This document shows, piece after piece, positions 16,921 through 24,259 of a stretch of DNA of 64,000 nt. The DNA is from Bacteroidota bacterium. Lineage in GTDB: Bacteria > Bacteroidota > Bacteroidia > B-17B0 > Aurantibacillaceae. Within the stretch, counting starts at the first letter, position 1. Every line of letters starts with the position of its first letter. A program made the translations under genes and the position numbers. The stretch is taken from the NCBI GenBank assembly GCA_018267825.1, contig JAFDXR010000003.1, positions 140,835 to 204,834 on the forward strand. The letters are read 5' to 3'. The notes under the pieces were generated by a model that made no database searches, was not told where the DNA came from, and saw only the letters and a program-made list of their open reading frames with translations.

Positions 16921-17002
16921 GGGTTATTGATCATCTAAAGTTAATGTTTTAATGAACGTTCTTCACTAAAAAACATATTTCGTACGACAAACCCCATACA
17001 AT

Positions 17003-18160
17003 TTACTGCTTCCTGAGTTTTGCCAGATAACTTGGCTCATAGTTAGAAGGTTCCCGGATATCTTCAGACACTTCTATCCACCTGCAAGGTGCGTGTGGAT
17101 TCACATCCCGGCGGGCATAACAGTCTTTCAGAAAATCGAATTCGGGATGCTGATGCAGTTTTTCGTGTCGCAGAATACGTTTCAGTCGATGTTCGGACAT
17201 GTGCCATTCTTTTGATAATCTCCGGAGTGAAGGCTCCATATAACTGATGTAGATAAGCTCCATGAACGTGTGGTCCTGTTTGTTTTCAAAATTTATTTCG
17301 GAATGCAAAGTCCGGCGGTATTCGTCGAGCAATTTATTCTGATGGTTTACCAGCTCTCCGAATTGAGCGGGGCTCATTGAATCCGGAAGACTATCTGTGA
17401 TTTCAAATAAAGGCTGAAACACCAGTTCATGGCACCACACACATTTAGCAGGTTTTCCGGCCGCTCCCAGGCTTTTCGGACTTGCATCCGCGAGGTTTCC
17501 CTGCCCGTCATATACAGCAAAACGTAATTGCCCATTGGGCATTACATCCATAACCTCATAATATTGCGGTTTGAACTGCCCCAGGGCCAGGTCCCCGCTC
17601 CCCTCTTCCGCTACAAAAATTGTATTGAGAACAGAATCGGCGGCCGAAAAGGAAAGTCTCCTGTTATGCATAGCCACTGTAGAGTGCAGAAGCGGGAATA
17701 CCTGCTTAGCGGATGAGCCGTGTTTTCCACTGAAGTCTGCGTAATGCGCCGGCACACCTGTAATTGCGTAATAATGCGGACTGCTGCCAATGGTCAGTGC
17801 TATAAACTGGCCAAGATCTATACTGTTGTATTTACGATACTGCCTTGTGTTTTTTATACTGTCGGTAATGGCTTCGAGTACCTGCAGTGCCTGATCATTA
17901 AACCCCAGTTCATGAAAACGGATTTTGAAAGTTGTGCTGTCGATCCAGTCCAGGCTTTTATCAAAACAACCTTTAGGTAATTCTGCGCCGAGGTACGACA
18001 GGGCCCACAGGAATCCGGTTCTGTTCTTCTGCCAGGAATCGCCCTCATAATTCAGGGTATAGGAAATGGTCAGTGATACCTCCCGTCTCGAAAAAAAAGA
18101 CATGGCAATTCCCAGAAATACAGCCAATACCATTGAGCCCGTTATTTTCTTAAGCGCCAT
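17003..18160 (-). CDS. Uncharacterised exported protein with one CxxCH haem motif
   Basis: This 385-residue protein is not one I recognise. One N-terminal hydrophobic segment (about 8-22) suggests export or anchoring. A single c-type haem motif, C240-V-W-C243-H244, lies in AGKPAKCVWCHELVFQP. The rest is mixed alpha/beta, with FAVYDGQGNLADASPKS just before the motif and a charged helical region after it (LIYISYMEPSLRRLSKEWHM). It could be a monohaem cytochrome-like protein, but CxxCH alone does not prove haem attachment. It overlaps the FkbM methyltransferase by 19 bp and precedes the radical-SAM operon. Confidence 0.7.
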   Translation of the reverse strand: MALKKITGSMVLAVFLGIAMSFFSRREVSLTISYTLNYEGDSWQKNRTGFLWALSYLGAELPKGCFDKSLDWIDSTTFKIRFHELGFNDQALQVLEAITDSIKNTRQYRKYNSIDLGQFIALTIGSSPHYYAITGVPAHYADFSGKHGSSAKQVFPLLHSTVAMHNRRLSFSAADSVLNTIFVAEEGSGDLALGQFKPQYYEVMDVMPNGQLRFAVYDGQGNLADASPKSLGAAGKPAKCVWCHELVFQPLFEITDSLPDSMSPAQFGELVNHQNKLLDEYRRTLHSEINFENKQDHTFMELIYISYMEPSLRRLSKEWHMSEHRLKRILRHEKLHQHPEFDFLKDCYARRDVNPHAPCRWIEVSEDIREPSNYEPSYLAKLRKQ

Positions 18161-19083
18161 TGAATCTTTTTCATCAGGCGGTATAGCGCCGGTGGTGTTA
18201 TATTCATGAGTAATCCCGAAAAGAATGATTTGTCCTGAACCGAAGGAATTTCATTCATAATAGCTATTTCAGAAGCTGATAATCCGGCGTCCTGTAAAAA
18301 GTGAATAGCCAGGCTTCTGTATCCCAGCCAGCTCAGTATAAGGCCCTTTCTGATCCGTGTTTCCTGATCTTCATTCCTGTCATTCAGTACGTAAATGGCA
18401 TCGCCGCAAGGGGCATAATGCGCGTGATTTTTCGACGAGCCGAAAACAGGTTTGTAGGTATCGCGGTAGGTCATAAAATCGACCAGTGTAAAATCATGAC
18501 TGCGTAAAAACTGATCAATATCCGAAAACACGGCCTGGTCTTTATATACGGGAATAGTTGACACTTCCACCTTCAGAACATTGATCCTTCTCTGCTTTAA
18601 AAGCTCCTCAGCCCCGCGGAGGATCAAAAGCTCCGAGCCTTGCGTATCAATCTTCATATAATCAATGGGATCCGGAAAATCTTTGAAATAGGCGTCGGCT
18701 GTATCGAGTGCAATTTTTATTTTTTTATTGGCCTGTATGCTTTTTTCCCAATGTTTGTATTCTTTGTATTTACCAAAATGCTTTGAATAATTATGAGTAT
18801 CGGGCTCCAGCAGACTGCTCATCGACGCATGGTCGGTGATCCAGAATTCGGCTTCGCCTTGTTTATCGCTCAGTCCAAGTTCCCGGAGGTAAAGCGCTTT
18901 GAAAGGATGCTGATTGTATCGTTCCTTTAATTTGTGAAACTCCTCGGGGGTTGGCTCAAATCCGTGAACATGGGTCATGGCCGCAATCTCCGGAAAGAAA
19001 TCCAGAAAATCTTTTGCGCCGACATCCACAAAAACAAAATCGTGAATATGGTATTTCTCAAAGATATGTTTCAGCTCTGTCAT
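18142..19083 (-). CDS. FkbM family methyltransferase
   Basis: This 313-residue protein has the FkbM fold: FVFVDVGAKDFLDFF as the SAM-binding region near residue 17, VHGFEPTPEEFHKLKERY as motif II, and the family signature YMKIDTQGSELLILRGAEEL. Enzymes of this family usually O-methylate sugars or natural products. A C-terminal helical tail of about 90 residues (after residue 225) has no obvious counterpart. It overlaps the GT87-like gene by 4 bp (ATGA) and the CxxCH gene by 19 bp. This suggests a unit that builds and methylates a glycan or lipid-linked sugar; that role is inferred. Confidence 0.9.
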   Translation of the reverse strand: MTELKHIFEKYHIHDFVFVDVGAKDFLDFFPEIAAMTHVHGFEPTPEEFHKLKERYNQHPFKALYLRELGLSDKQGEAEFWITDHASMSSLLEPDTHNYSKHFGKYKEYKHWEKSIQANKKIKIALDTADAYFKDFPDPIDYMKIDTQGSELLILRGAEELLKQRRINVLKVEVSTIPVYKDQAVFSDIDQFLRSHDFTLVDFMTYRDTYKPVFGSSKNHAHYAPCGDAIYVLNDRNEDQETRIRKGLILSWLGYRSLAIHFLQDAGLSASEIAIMNEIPSVQDKSFFSGLLMNITPPALYRLMKKIQWRLRK

Positions 19084-20573
19084 GGTTTTTTACCGATGTA
19101 ACGTAACTTATAAAACCCGACAGCCTGATTCATATCGCTCATGCATACAATCAAAGAATCATTCAGCAGAAATGGCTTCTGTTTATGATCGTGTGATTCG
19201 GAAATCATTTTCCCTTTATATAAGATCATATTATCGCTTGCCTGCAAGAGGCTATCTTCCTTTGCCTGACCATTCAATAAATAGCTTTCCATAAATGTAT
19301 GATCCCCCAGTGTACTGACTAAAGTTATGGAATCTTTCTTTATGGTGTAATCATAGAGTATCCCCTGTGTATTCTGTATTTCAAAATAACGGCAGGGTTC
19401 CGGATTAAATGTCAGATACCTGAAAGCAATAAGCAACATGCCCGAGACAAGGAGAACGGGCCATGATATACGGGGTTTATATAAAGCCATGCAGATCGCG
19501 AAAATCAATACAAGACCCAGGATTCGCCAATACATCAGCATGAATGGAGCGTGCTGTAAATAAGACAGAGGTATATTGATCGCCAGGAGCACACCTGCAA
19601 GGATAAACCACGTAAGGCCGCTTTGCTTTTCGGTAGTTGTAACGGATACAACAAAAGGAATTAACATGAGCATCCCATAGCTTGTACTGTATCGCCCCAC
19701 CATGAATGAAGCCAATAAAGTGATCCCAAACAAGGCTATGTTTTTTCGAGAAGACATGGCCATGACGACATACAATACAATTGCATCAAAAAAACCTTCT
19801 ATAACAGGTATCAGCCAGGGGGCATTCAGGTAAGGCGTTTTATTCTGTAGGGCATCGGCCGAAAACAGGTTCAGTAAAAGCGTGTAAATACTTTGATTGC
19901 CATAATAATAAGGGCCCACAATATCATTCTGAAACAGCCGTGGTAAAACAGACTGTACGTAATACCCAACCATGCCGGGCCCTGCAAGCAATGCCGTGGC
20001 ACCCATTAACATACCTGAGAATACGAATGTATACAGGATGCCCTTGTAGGCTTTACGAAACAGGAAGTACAATAACAGGAATACAGGAAAAATCTTCAGG
20101 CAGATACATAAGGCCAGCAATAAACCACTCCTGAGGTGCCTGCCGGCTTCCATAGCTATATATATTTCCATGAAGGCTGCTGCCAGCAACAGGTAAGTCT
20201 GCCCATGGTATATGTTGTTATACAACGGAAATAAAAACAACCATGGCACGAGGTACACTCTCGGCGACAACTCCGGCAAACGTTTCAGGAAGCGAAGCCA
20301 GGAAAAACAGAATACAAGGAGACTGATACCATTGAACAGAAAACGCGCCTTGAGGCTGCTTAACCACACGAAAGGAACATAAAAAACCAGGCTGAAAGGG
20401 GGGACCGGAATATAGTTCTCGAAAAAATTTTTCTCGCCGTAGGATGCGATCTGCTCATTGAAATGCGAAATACTCTGATAATCGGAAATGCTGAATTTTC
20501 CATCGAGCCACAGGCGACTGCCATAATAGTAGTTTCCGAAATCGCCTACAGGTGCATGCCTCGTTATGAACAT
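19080..20573 (-). CDS. GT87/DUF2029-like polytopic membrane glycosyltransferase
   Basis: This 497-residue protein has about ten membrane helices. GDFGNYYYGSRLWLDG near the N-terminus and YNNIYHGQTYLLLAAAFME are typical of GT-C family 87 mannosyltransferase-like proteins, which use a polyprenyl-phosphate sugar at the outer face of the inner membrane. The acidic GD after the first helix is the probable catalytic site. A soluble C-terminal region of about 110 residues carries beta strands. The annotated ATG at 20573 falls inside what reads as the first membrane helix: 32 further in-frame codons upstream encode AFLFLCLGIVC and more, without ATG, GTG or TTG, back to the pyrC-like stop. See the findings. 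It overlaps FkbM by 4 bp. Confidence 0.8.
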   Translation of the reverse strand: MFITRHAPVGDFGNYYYGSRLWLDGKFSISDYQSISHFNEQIASYGEKNFFENYIPVPPFSLVFYVPFVWLSSLKARFLFNGISLLVFCFSWLRFLKRLPELSPRVYLVPWLFLFPLYNNIYHGQTYLLLAAAFMEIYIAMEAGRHLRSGLLLALCICLKIFPVFLLLYFLFRKAYKGILYTFVFSGMLMGATALLAGPGMVGYYVQSVLPRLFQNDIVGPYYYGNQSIYTLLLNLFSADALQNKTPYLNAPWLIPVIEGFFDAIVLYVVMAMSSRKNIALFGITLLASFMVGRYSTSYGMLMLIPFVVSVTTTEKQSGLTWFILAGVLLAINIPLSYLQHAPFMLMYWRILGLVLIFAICMALYKPRISWPVLLVSGMLLIAFRYLTFNPEPCRYFEIQNTQGILYDYTIKKDSITLVSTLGDHTFMESYLLNGQAKEDSLLQASDNMILYKGKMISESHDHKQKPFLLNDSLIVCMSDMNQAVGFYKLRYIGKKP

Positions 20574-20668
20574 GCAGACAATACCTAAACAAAGAAAAAG
20601 AAACGCAGAGCCGTAAGCAGGGCTAAAGACAAAGCCTTTAGCCTGGTTCCTGTATTTCGATAAGGTAA

Positions 20669-21934
20669 TTATGGGATAAACACTTTATTATTGTTCAGGA
20701 GTCCCACCACGCGACCGTTCATCGGTTTACCGATAAACGGTGTATTTTTTGATTTGGATGCAATCTGTTTTTGTGACAGAGTGGTTTTATCATTCAGGCT
20801 GAAAACCGTCAGATTGGCTTTCTGTCCTTCCTTAATAGAATTCGGTTCCAGTCCCAGAATACGACGCGGTGCTTCTGCAAGGCACTCAGCCACACGTTCG
20901 GCGCCAAGCTTCGGCATGGCTGTTACCAGGCAGTTGTATGCTGTCTGTAGTCCGATAATACCGGCGTCTGCCAGGTCAAACTCCAGGTCTTTGCATTCCG
21001 TATCCTGTGGCAGGTGATCGCTCACCACCACATCGATCACGCCGTTTTCAAGGGCACGGCGAATGGCACTTACATCTTCCTTACTGCGAAGCGGTGGGTT
21101 AACTTTATAATTGGTGTCAAAATCTTCAAGCGCTGTATCGTCCAGCAAGATATTATGTGCCGCAACACCTGCGGTAACCTGCAAACCGTTAGCTTTTGCC
21201 TTTTTGATCAGATCGACACTACCGCGGGTCGAAATTGTCGGGAAGTGTATTTTGCCTCCGGTATGTTCCAGGATCTGGATGTTACGCTGAATCATCAGTT
21301 CTTCAGCAAGTGCCGGAATTCCCTTTAAACCAAGGCGTGTAGAGGTAACACCTTCGTTCATTTGCCCGTCGTGCGAAATACTCTTATCGTCGGCATGCGT
21401 TATAATAAAACTACCGATGTTTTGCGAATACTGAAGGGCGCGCATCACAAGGCCTGCATCCTTAATGGCTTTTTTATGATCGCTGAAAGCCACTGCACCG
21501 GCCAGTTTCATATCATACATTTCGGATAAATCTTTTCCTTCTTTATTGTGGCTGATGGTACCGATGGGATAAACATCCACCAGGTTATCCTTTGCGCGGT
21601 TCAGTACGTATTCGATCTGGGCTTTATTATGTAATGGAGGATTGGTTCCGCTCATCACGCATACACCGGTAAATCCGCCCCTGGCTGCTGATTCCAGTCC
21701 CGATTGTATATCTTCCTTGTGTTCAAAACCCGGATCACTGAAGTCGGCCTGGAGATCAAGCCATCCCTGCGACACATATAAATCGTCTCCCTCAATCTCC
21801 CTGTAATTTTTATCTGTTTTAATGGATGCACGGATTTCAGTAATCACACCGCGTTCCACCAGGATATCGACTTTCTTTCCGTGGTATGGACTGCTGCTAT
21901 CAAGAACTTTGGCTTGTCGGATAATAATGCTCAT
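20669..21934 (-). CDS. Dihydroorotase-like protein lacking the HxH metal motif
   Basis: This 421-residue protein has the amidohydrolase barrel of type I dihydroorotase: GFTGVCVMSGTNPPLHNKAQ, IGSFIITHADDKSIS, FPTISTRGSVDLI and VVVSDHLPQDTECKD. Active enzymes carry DxHxH just before REPG. Here that stretch is DLQADFSDPGFEHKEDI, with Q62 and D64 in place of the two metal histidines. Two later ligand regions (THADD, SDHLP) are partly kept. It is therefore either a non-catalytic DHOase homologue, as known from PyrC-like partners of aspartate transcarbamoylase, or an enzyme with altered metal binding. Flavobacterial genomes often carry such a protein beside a BatA-domain gene, as here (31-nt gap). 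Confidence 0.85.
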   Translation of the reverse strand: MSIIIRQAKVLDSSSPYHGKKVDILVERGVITEIRASIKTDKNYREIEGDDLYVSQGWLDLQADFSDPGFEHKEDIQSGLESAARGGFTGVCVMSGTNPPLHNKAQIEYVLNRAKDNLVDVYPIGTISHNKEGKDLSEMYDMKLAGAVAFSDHKKAIKDAGLVMRALQYSQNIGSFIITHADDKSISHDGQMNEGVTSTRLGLKGIPALAEELMIQRNIQILEHTGGKIHFPTISTRGSVDLIKKAKANGLQVTAGVAAHNILLDDTALEDFDTNYKVNPPLRSKEDVSAIRRALENGVIDVVVSDHLPQDTECKDLEFDLADAGIIGLQTAYNCLVTAMPKLGAERVAECLAEAPRRILGLEPNSIKEGQKANLTVFSLNDKTTLSQKQIASKSKNTPFIGKPMNGRVVGLLNNNKVFIP

Positions 21935-21965
21935 AGTTTCAATGTGTTTTTATGATGCCAGAGGT

Positions 21966-24014
21966 CTAATTTCTGAACAGGCGAATGATCAGCGCCTCAC
22001 AGGCTAAAAACGCCAGGGCTAAAATTAAACATAGTTTCCATAATTTTTTTCCATCGTTAATTTCTTGTACGCTGTTTGTTAATGACTTTTCGCCGGCATC
22101 GATCACATTCACATGTTTGAGCCCCGACTCTGCAATTTTTGCCTCCAGCGCTTCGGTATTGTAAAATTCCATAGCCGACTCGCGGCGGTCGTAATTAAAG
22201 GAAATACCTGCCAGGTTTTGCTTATCGTATACCACATGGTACTGACCGGCTATATTGACCTGGTTCTGCGTAAACAGCGTCAATACAGTATTAACAACAC
22301 GACTGGAAGGAATCACATCGAATGTCTTGTCCAGCCGCTCGATATGGAAAGGCTTGTCTTTTTCGGCCACGACCGAAGGTAATGGAATGGCTTCGTTGGC
22401 AGCCGTATGATAATAGAGCGGTTGCGGCTTAATGCTGCTGATGGCTATTTTGATAACCGTCGGAACGAAGAGAGCATGTTTCAGGAAATTTCCGGCCTGT
22501 TCATCCACCGGTGAACTCAGGAGGTAAAGCTTCCCTTTATCCAGGTCGGTAAGGGTGAGCCAGGGTTCACCGTTCTGAAGCGATACAATGGTTTTTGAAT
22601 TGCTGCGGCTTTGCAGCTTCATGCTATAGTGCCTCAATACTTTCGGCAGGTCCATCTGGCGATCCTGTTTATCGAAAACACCTTCATAAAGCCCCTGTTC
22701 AAAGCTGATGGCCGAAGCACGGGTCTGGTTGGTATCCAGTGCATTTATTTCGGGCAGTTGCAGACTTCTGAAACAGGTATTATACGAAACCAGATCAGAC
22801 TTCGTTGCCGGGATGATCCAGGCTGTACCGCCATTCATCACAAATTTCTGAAGCTCTGTAACCAGGCCGCTGGAATATGCCGAGAGTTCATTGAGTACAA
22901 TGAGATTACATTTTGAAAACAGACCGTAGTCGATGGCCTGCTCGGCATTTTCATAAAACGCAAACAGGCTGTCGTTCTGCATCAGAGTGCGCCAGTAGGG
23001 GGCTGTACGGCTCTCTTTCCCACTGATTACAAGACATGGAATATGTTTCTGAGAAGTATAACTGAAATAAAACTCATCGTCGAAAGTCACCGGGTAATCC
23101 TCCAGTTTCAGGCTGCAGAAATTAATTCCATTGTCTCTGATTTTATAATCGATCACCACATCGGCACGGCTCTGTGCGGCACAGTTAAAGGAAGCCAGAG
23201 ATACCTGGTTGTTATTGATGAATAGCTTCACGGATGCATTTTCCAGTTCTCTGCTACTGTTGTTGATGATCCGGGCATGGAGTTTTTGTTGCAAGCCTTC
23301 CTGCTGTACCGGTGTTTCGAACCAGCAGGTATCTATGTAAACGTTGTTCACTTCGCTGGCCTCCAGTGGAATAAGACTAATGGCCAGACTTGTATCGCTT
23401 CCTTTATTCAGGGTAAACGAATTTTTCTGAAAATCGCTGAGCAGAAACGAACGTTTTATTTTAGAACTGCCCTGGTTCAAAAGATCGGCCTGGCGACGGA
23501 TAACCTCGTCCAGGTTCCGCACGGCAGGGCTGATTTTCACATCATTGATCTGCTCCAGAATTTCATCGCGCGATAAAAAGCGTTGATGTCTGCCTTCAAA
23601 ATCATTGGTCAGCAATTGAAACCGGTCTGAGGGCGAGAACGCCTGTACAATTTCTGCTGCCCTGTTTTTGGCATTCTCGAGCAAGCTCCCATGTTTATTG
23701 ACACTCTCCATGCTGAAAGAGTTATCGATGTATATGCTGATTGCTTTTTCGCCCTCGTGAGAAACAGCCTGTTTGCCGGGAATAAACGGTTGTGCAAAAG
23801 CCAGCACCAGGAATGCAATAGCCAGGATGCGACATGCCAGGATCAGTAATTCGCGGAGCCGTGATTTGCTGTCGCTTTCCTGCTTCAGTTCCTTCAGAAA
23901 ACGCACATTGGTAAAGTAAACTTTCTTGTAACGCCTGAAATTAAATAAGTGAATGATCACAGGAATGGCAATAGCCAGGAGGGCAAATAAAAAGGATGGA
24001 TACAGAAAGCTCAT
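21966..24014 (-). CDS. BatA/aerotolerance N-terminal domain protein with vWA-like region
   Basis: This 682-residue protein opens with the BatA N-terminal domain: one membrane helix at about 7-24, HLFNFRRYKKVYFTNVRFLK, and a second helix at about 58-76 ending LVLAFAQPFIPG. A von Willebrand A-like segment follows with ISIYIDNSFSMESV, a degenerate MIDAS motif (D-x-S-x-S) and FLLSDFQKNSF. A large beta-rich periplasmic part and a single C-terminal helix complete it. BatA-domain proteins were linked to aerotolerance in Bacteroides, but the exact role is unclear. It lies 31 nt upstream of the dihydroorotase-like gene and heads the long minus-strand run to 10167. Confidence 0.88.
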   Translation of the reverse strand: MSFLYPSFLFALLAIAIPVIIHLFNFRRYKKVYFTNVRFLKELKQESDSKSRLRELLILACRILAIAFLVLAFAQPFIPGKQAVSHEGEKAISIYIDNSFSMESVNKHGSLLENAKNRAAEIVQAFSPSDRFQLLTNDFEGRHQRFLSRDEILEQINDVKISPAVRNLDEVIRRQADLLNQGSSKIKRSFLLSDFQKNSFTLNKGSDTSLAISLIPLEASEVNNVYIDTCWFETPVQQEGLQQKLHARIINNSSRELENASVKLFINNNQVSLASFNCAAQSRADVVIDYKIRDNGINFCSLKLEDYPVTFDDEFYFSYTSQKHIPCLVISGKESRTAPYWRTLMQNDSLFAFYENAEQAIDYGLFSKCNLIVLNELSAYSSGLVTELQKFVMNGGTAWIIPATKSDLVSYNTCFRSLQLPEINALDTNQTRASAISFEQGLYEGVFDKQDRQMDLPKVLRHYSMKLQSRSNSKTIVSLQNGEPWLTLTDLDKGKLYLLSSPVDEQAGNFLKHALFVPTVIKIAISSIKPQPLYYHTAANEAIPLPSVVAEKDKPFHIERLDKTFDVIPSSRVVNTVLTLFTQNQVNIAGQYHVVYDKQNLAGISFNYDRRESAMEFYNTEALEAKIAESGLKHVNVIDAGEKSLTNSVQEINDGKKLWKLCLILALAFLACEALIIRLFRN

Positions 24015-24139
24015 GCTGAACGTAAAAATAGCAAAAATTCAGGCTGCGACTCTGCCGGTCACAACAATCGCCTTATATTATCATAATCACGTGAGCAAAC
24101 AGCCCGTCATTTTCCGGGTCAATTACCAAAATACATAGA

Positions 24140-24202
24140 GCACCCCCCTAAAATTAACATCAGATTTAAAAAAAGTTGATATTTTTTAGGGTCACCCCCC
24201 CT
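24140..24202. repeat. Imperfect inverted repeat with C-rich flanks upstream of glutamine synthetase
   Basis: CACCCCCCTAAAAT at about 24141-24154 faces ATTTTTTAGGGT at about 24181-24192, giving an 8-bp CCCTAAAA/TTTTAGGG-type match across an A/T-rich loop. A second CACCCCCC follows at about 24193. It lies just ahead of the glutamine synthetase -7 box in the divergent region with the BatA gene. It may be a regulatory site for nitrogen control; nothing in the sequence proves this. Confidence 0.35.
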
Positions 24203-24210
24203 TTTTTTAA

Positions 24211-24218
24211 TACCTTTG
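24211..24218 (+). promoter_or_regulatory. -7 box of the glutamine synthetase promoter
   Basis: TACCTTTG is a perfect TAnnTTTG box about 41 nt before the ATG at 24260. It lies inside a longer possible frame starting at 24176, which argues against that start. No TTG is seen 17-19 nt upstream; instead there is a C-rich tract (24194-24201) preceded by the inverted-repeat region described separately. Confidence 0.55.
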
Positions 24219-24259
24219 TGCCAGAAATTCAAAAAAATTCATTTAATCCCTATAAAATC

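Noticed and set aside
10167..24014. A horizontally acquired island around the radical-SAM operon
   Set aside because: There is no integrase, tRNA, transposase or flanking direct repeat, and base composition looks similar to the neighbouring housekeeping genes by eye.
24176..24259. A longer N-terminus for glutamine synthetase
   Set aside because: The -7 box TACCTTTG is inside it, and homologues begin near MSTRRVLAM.
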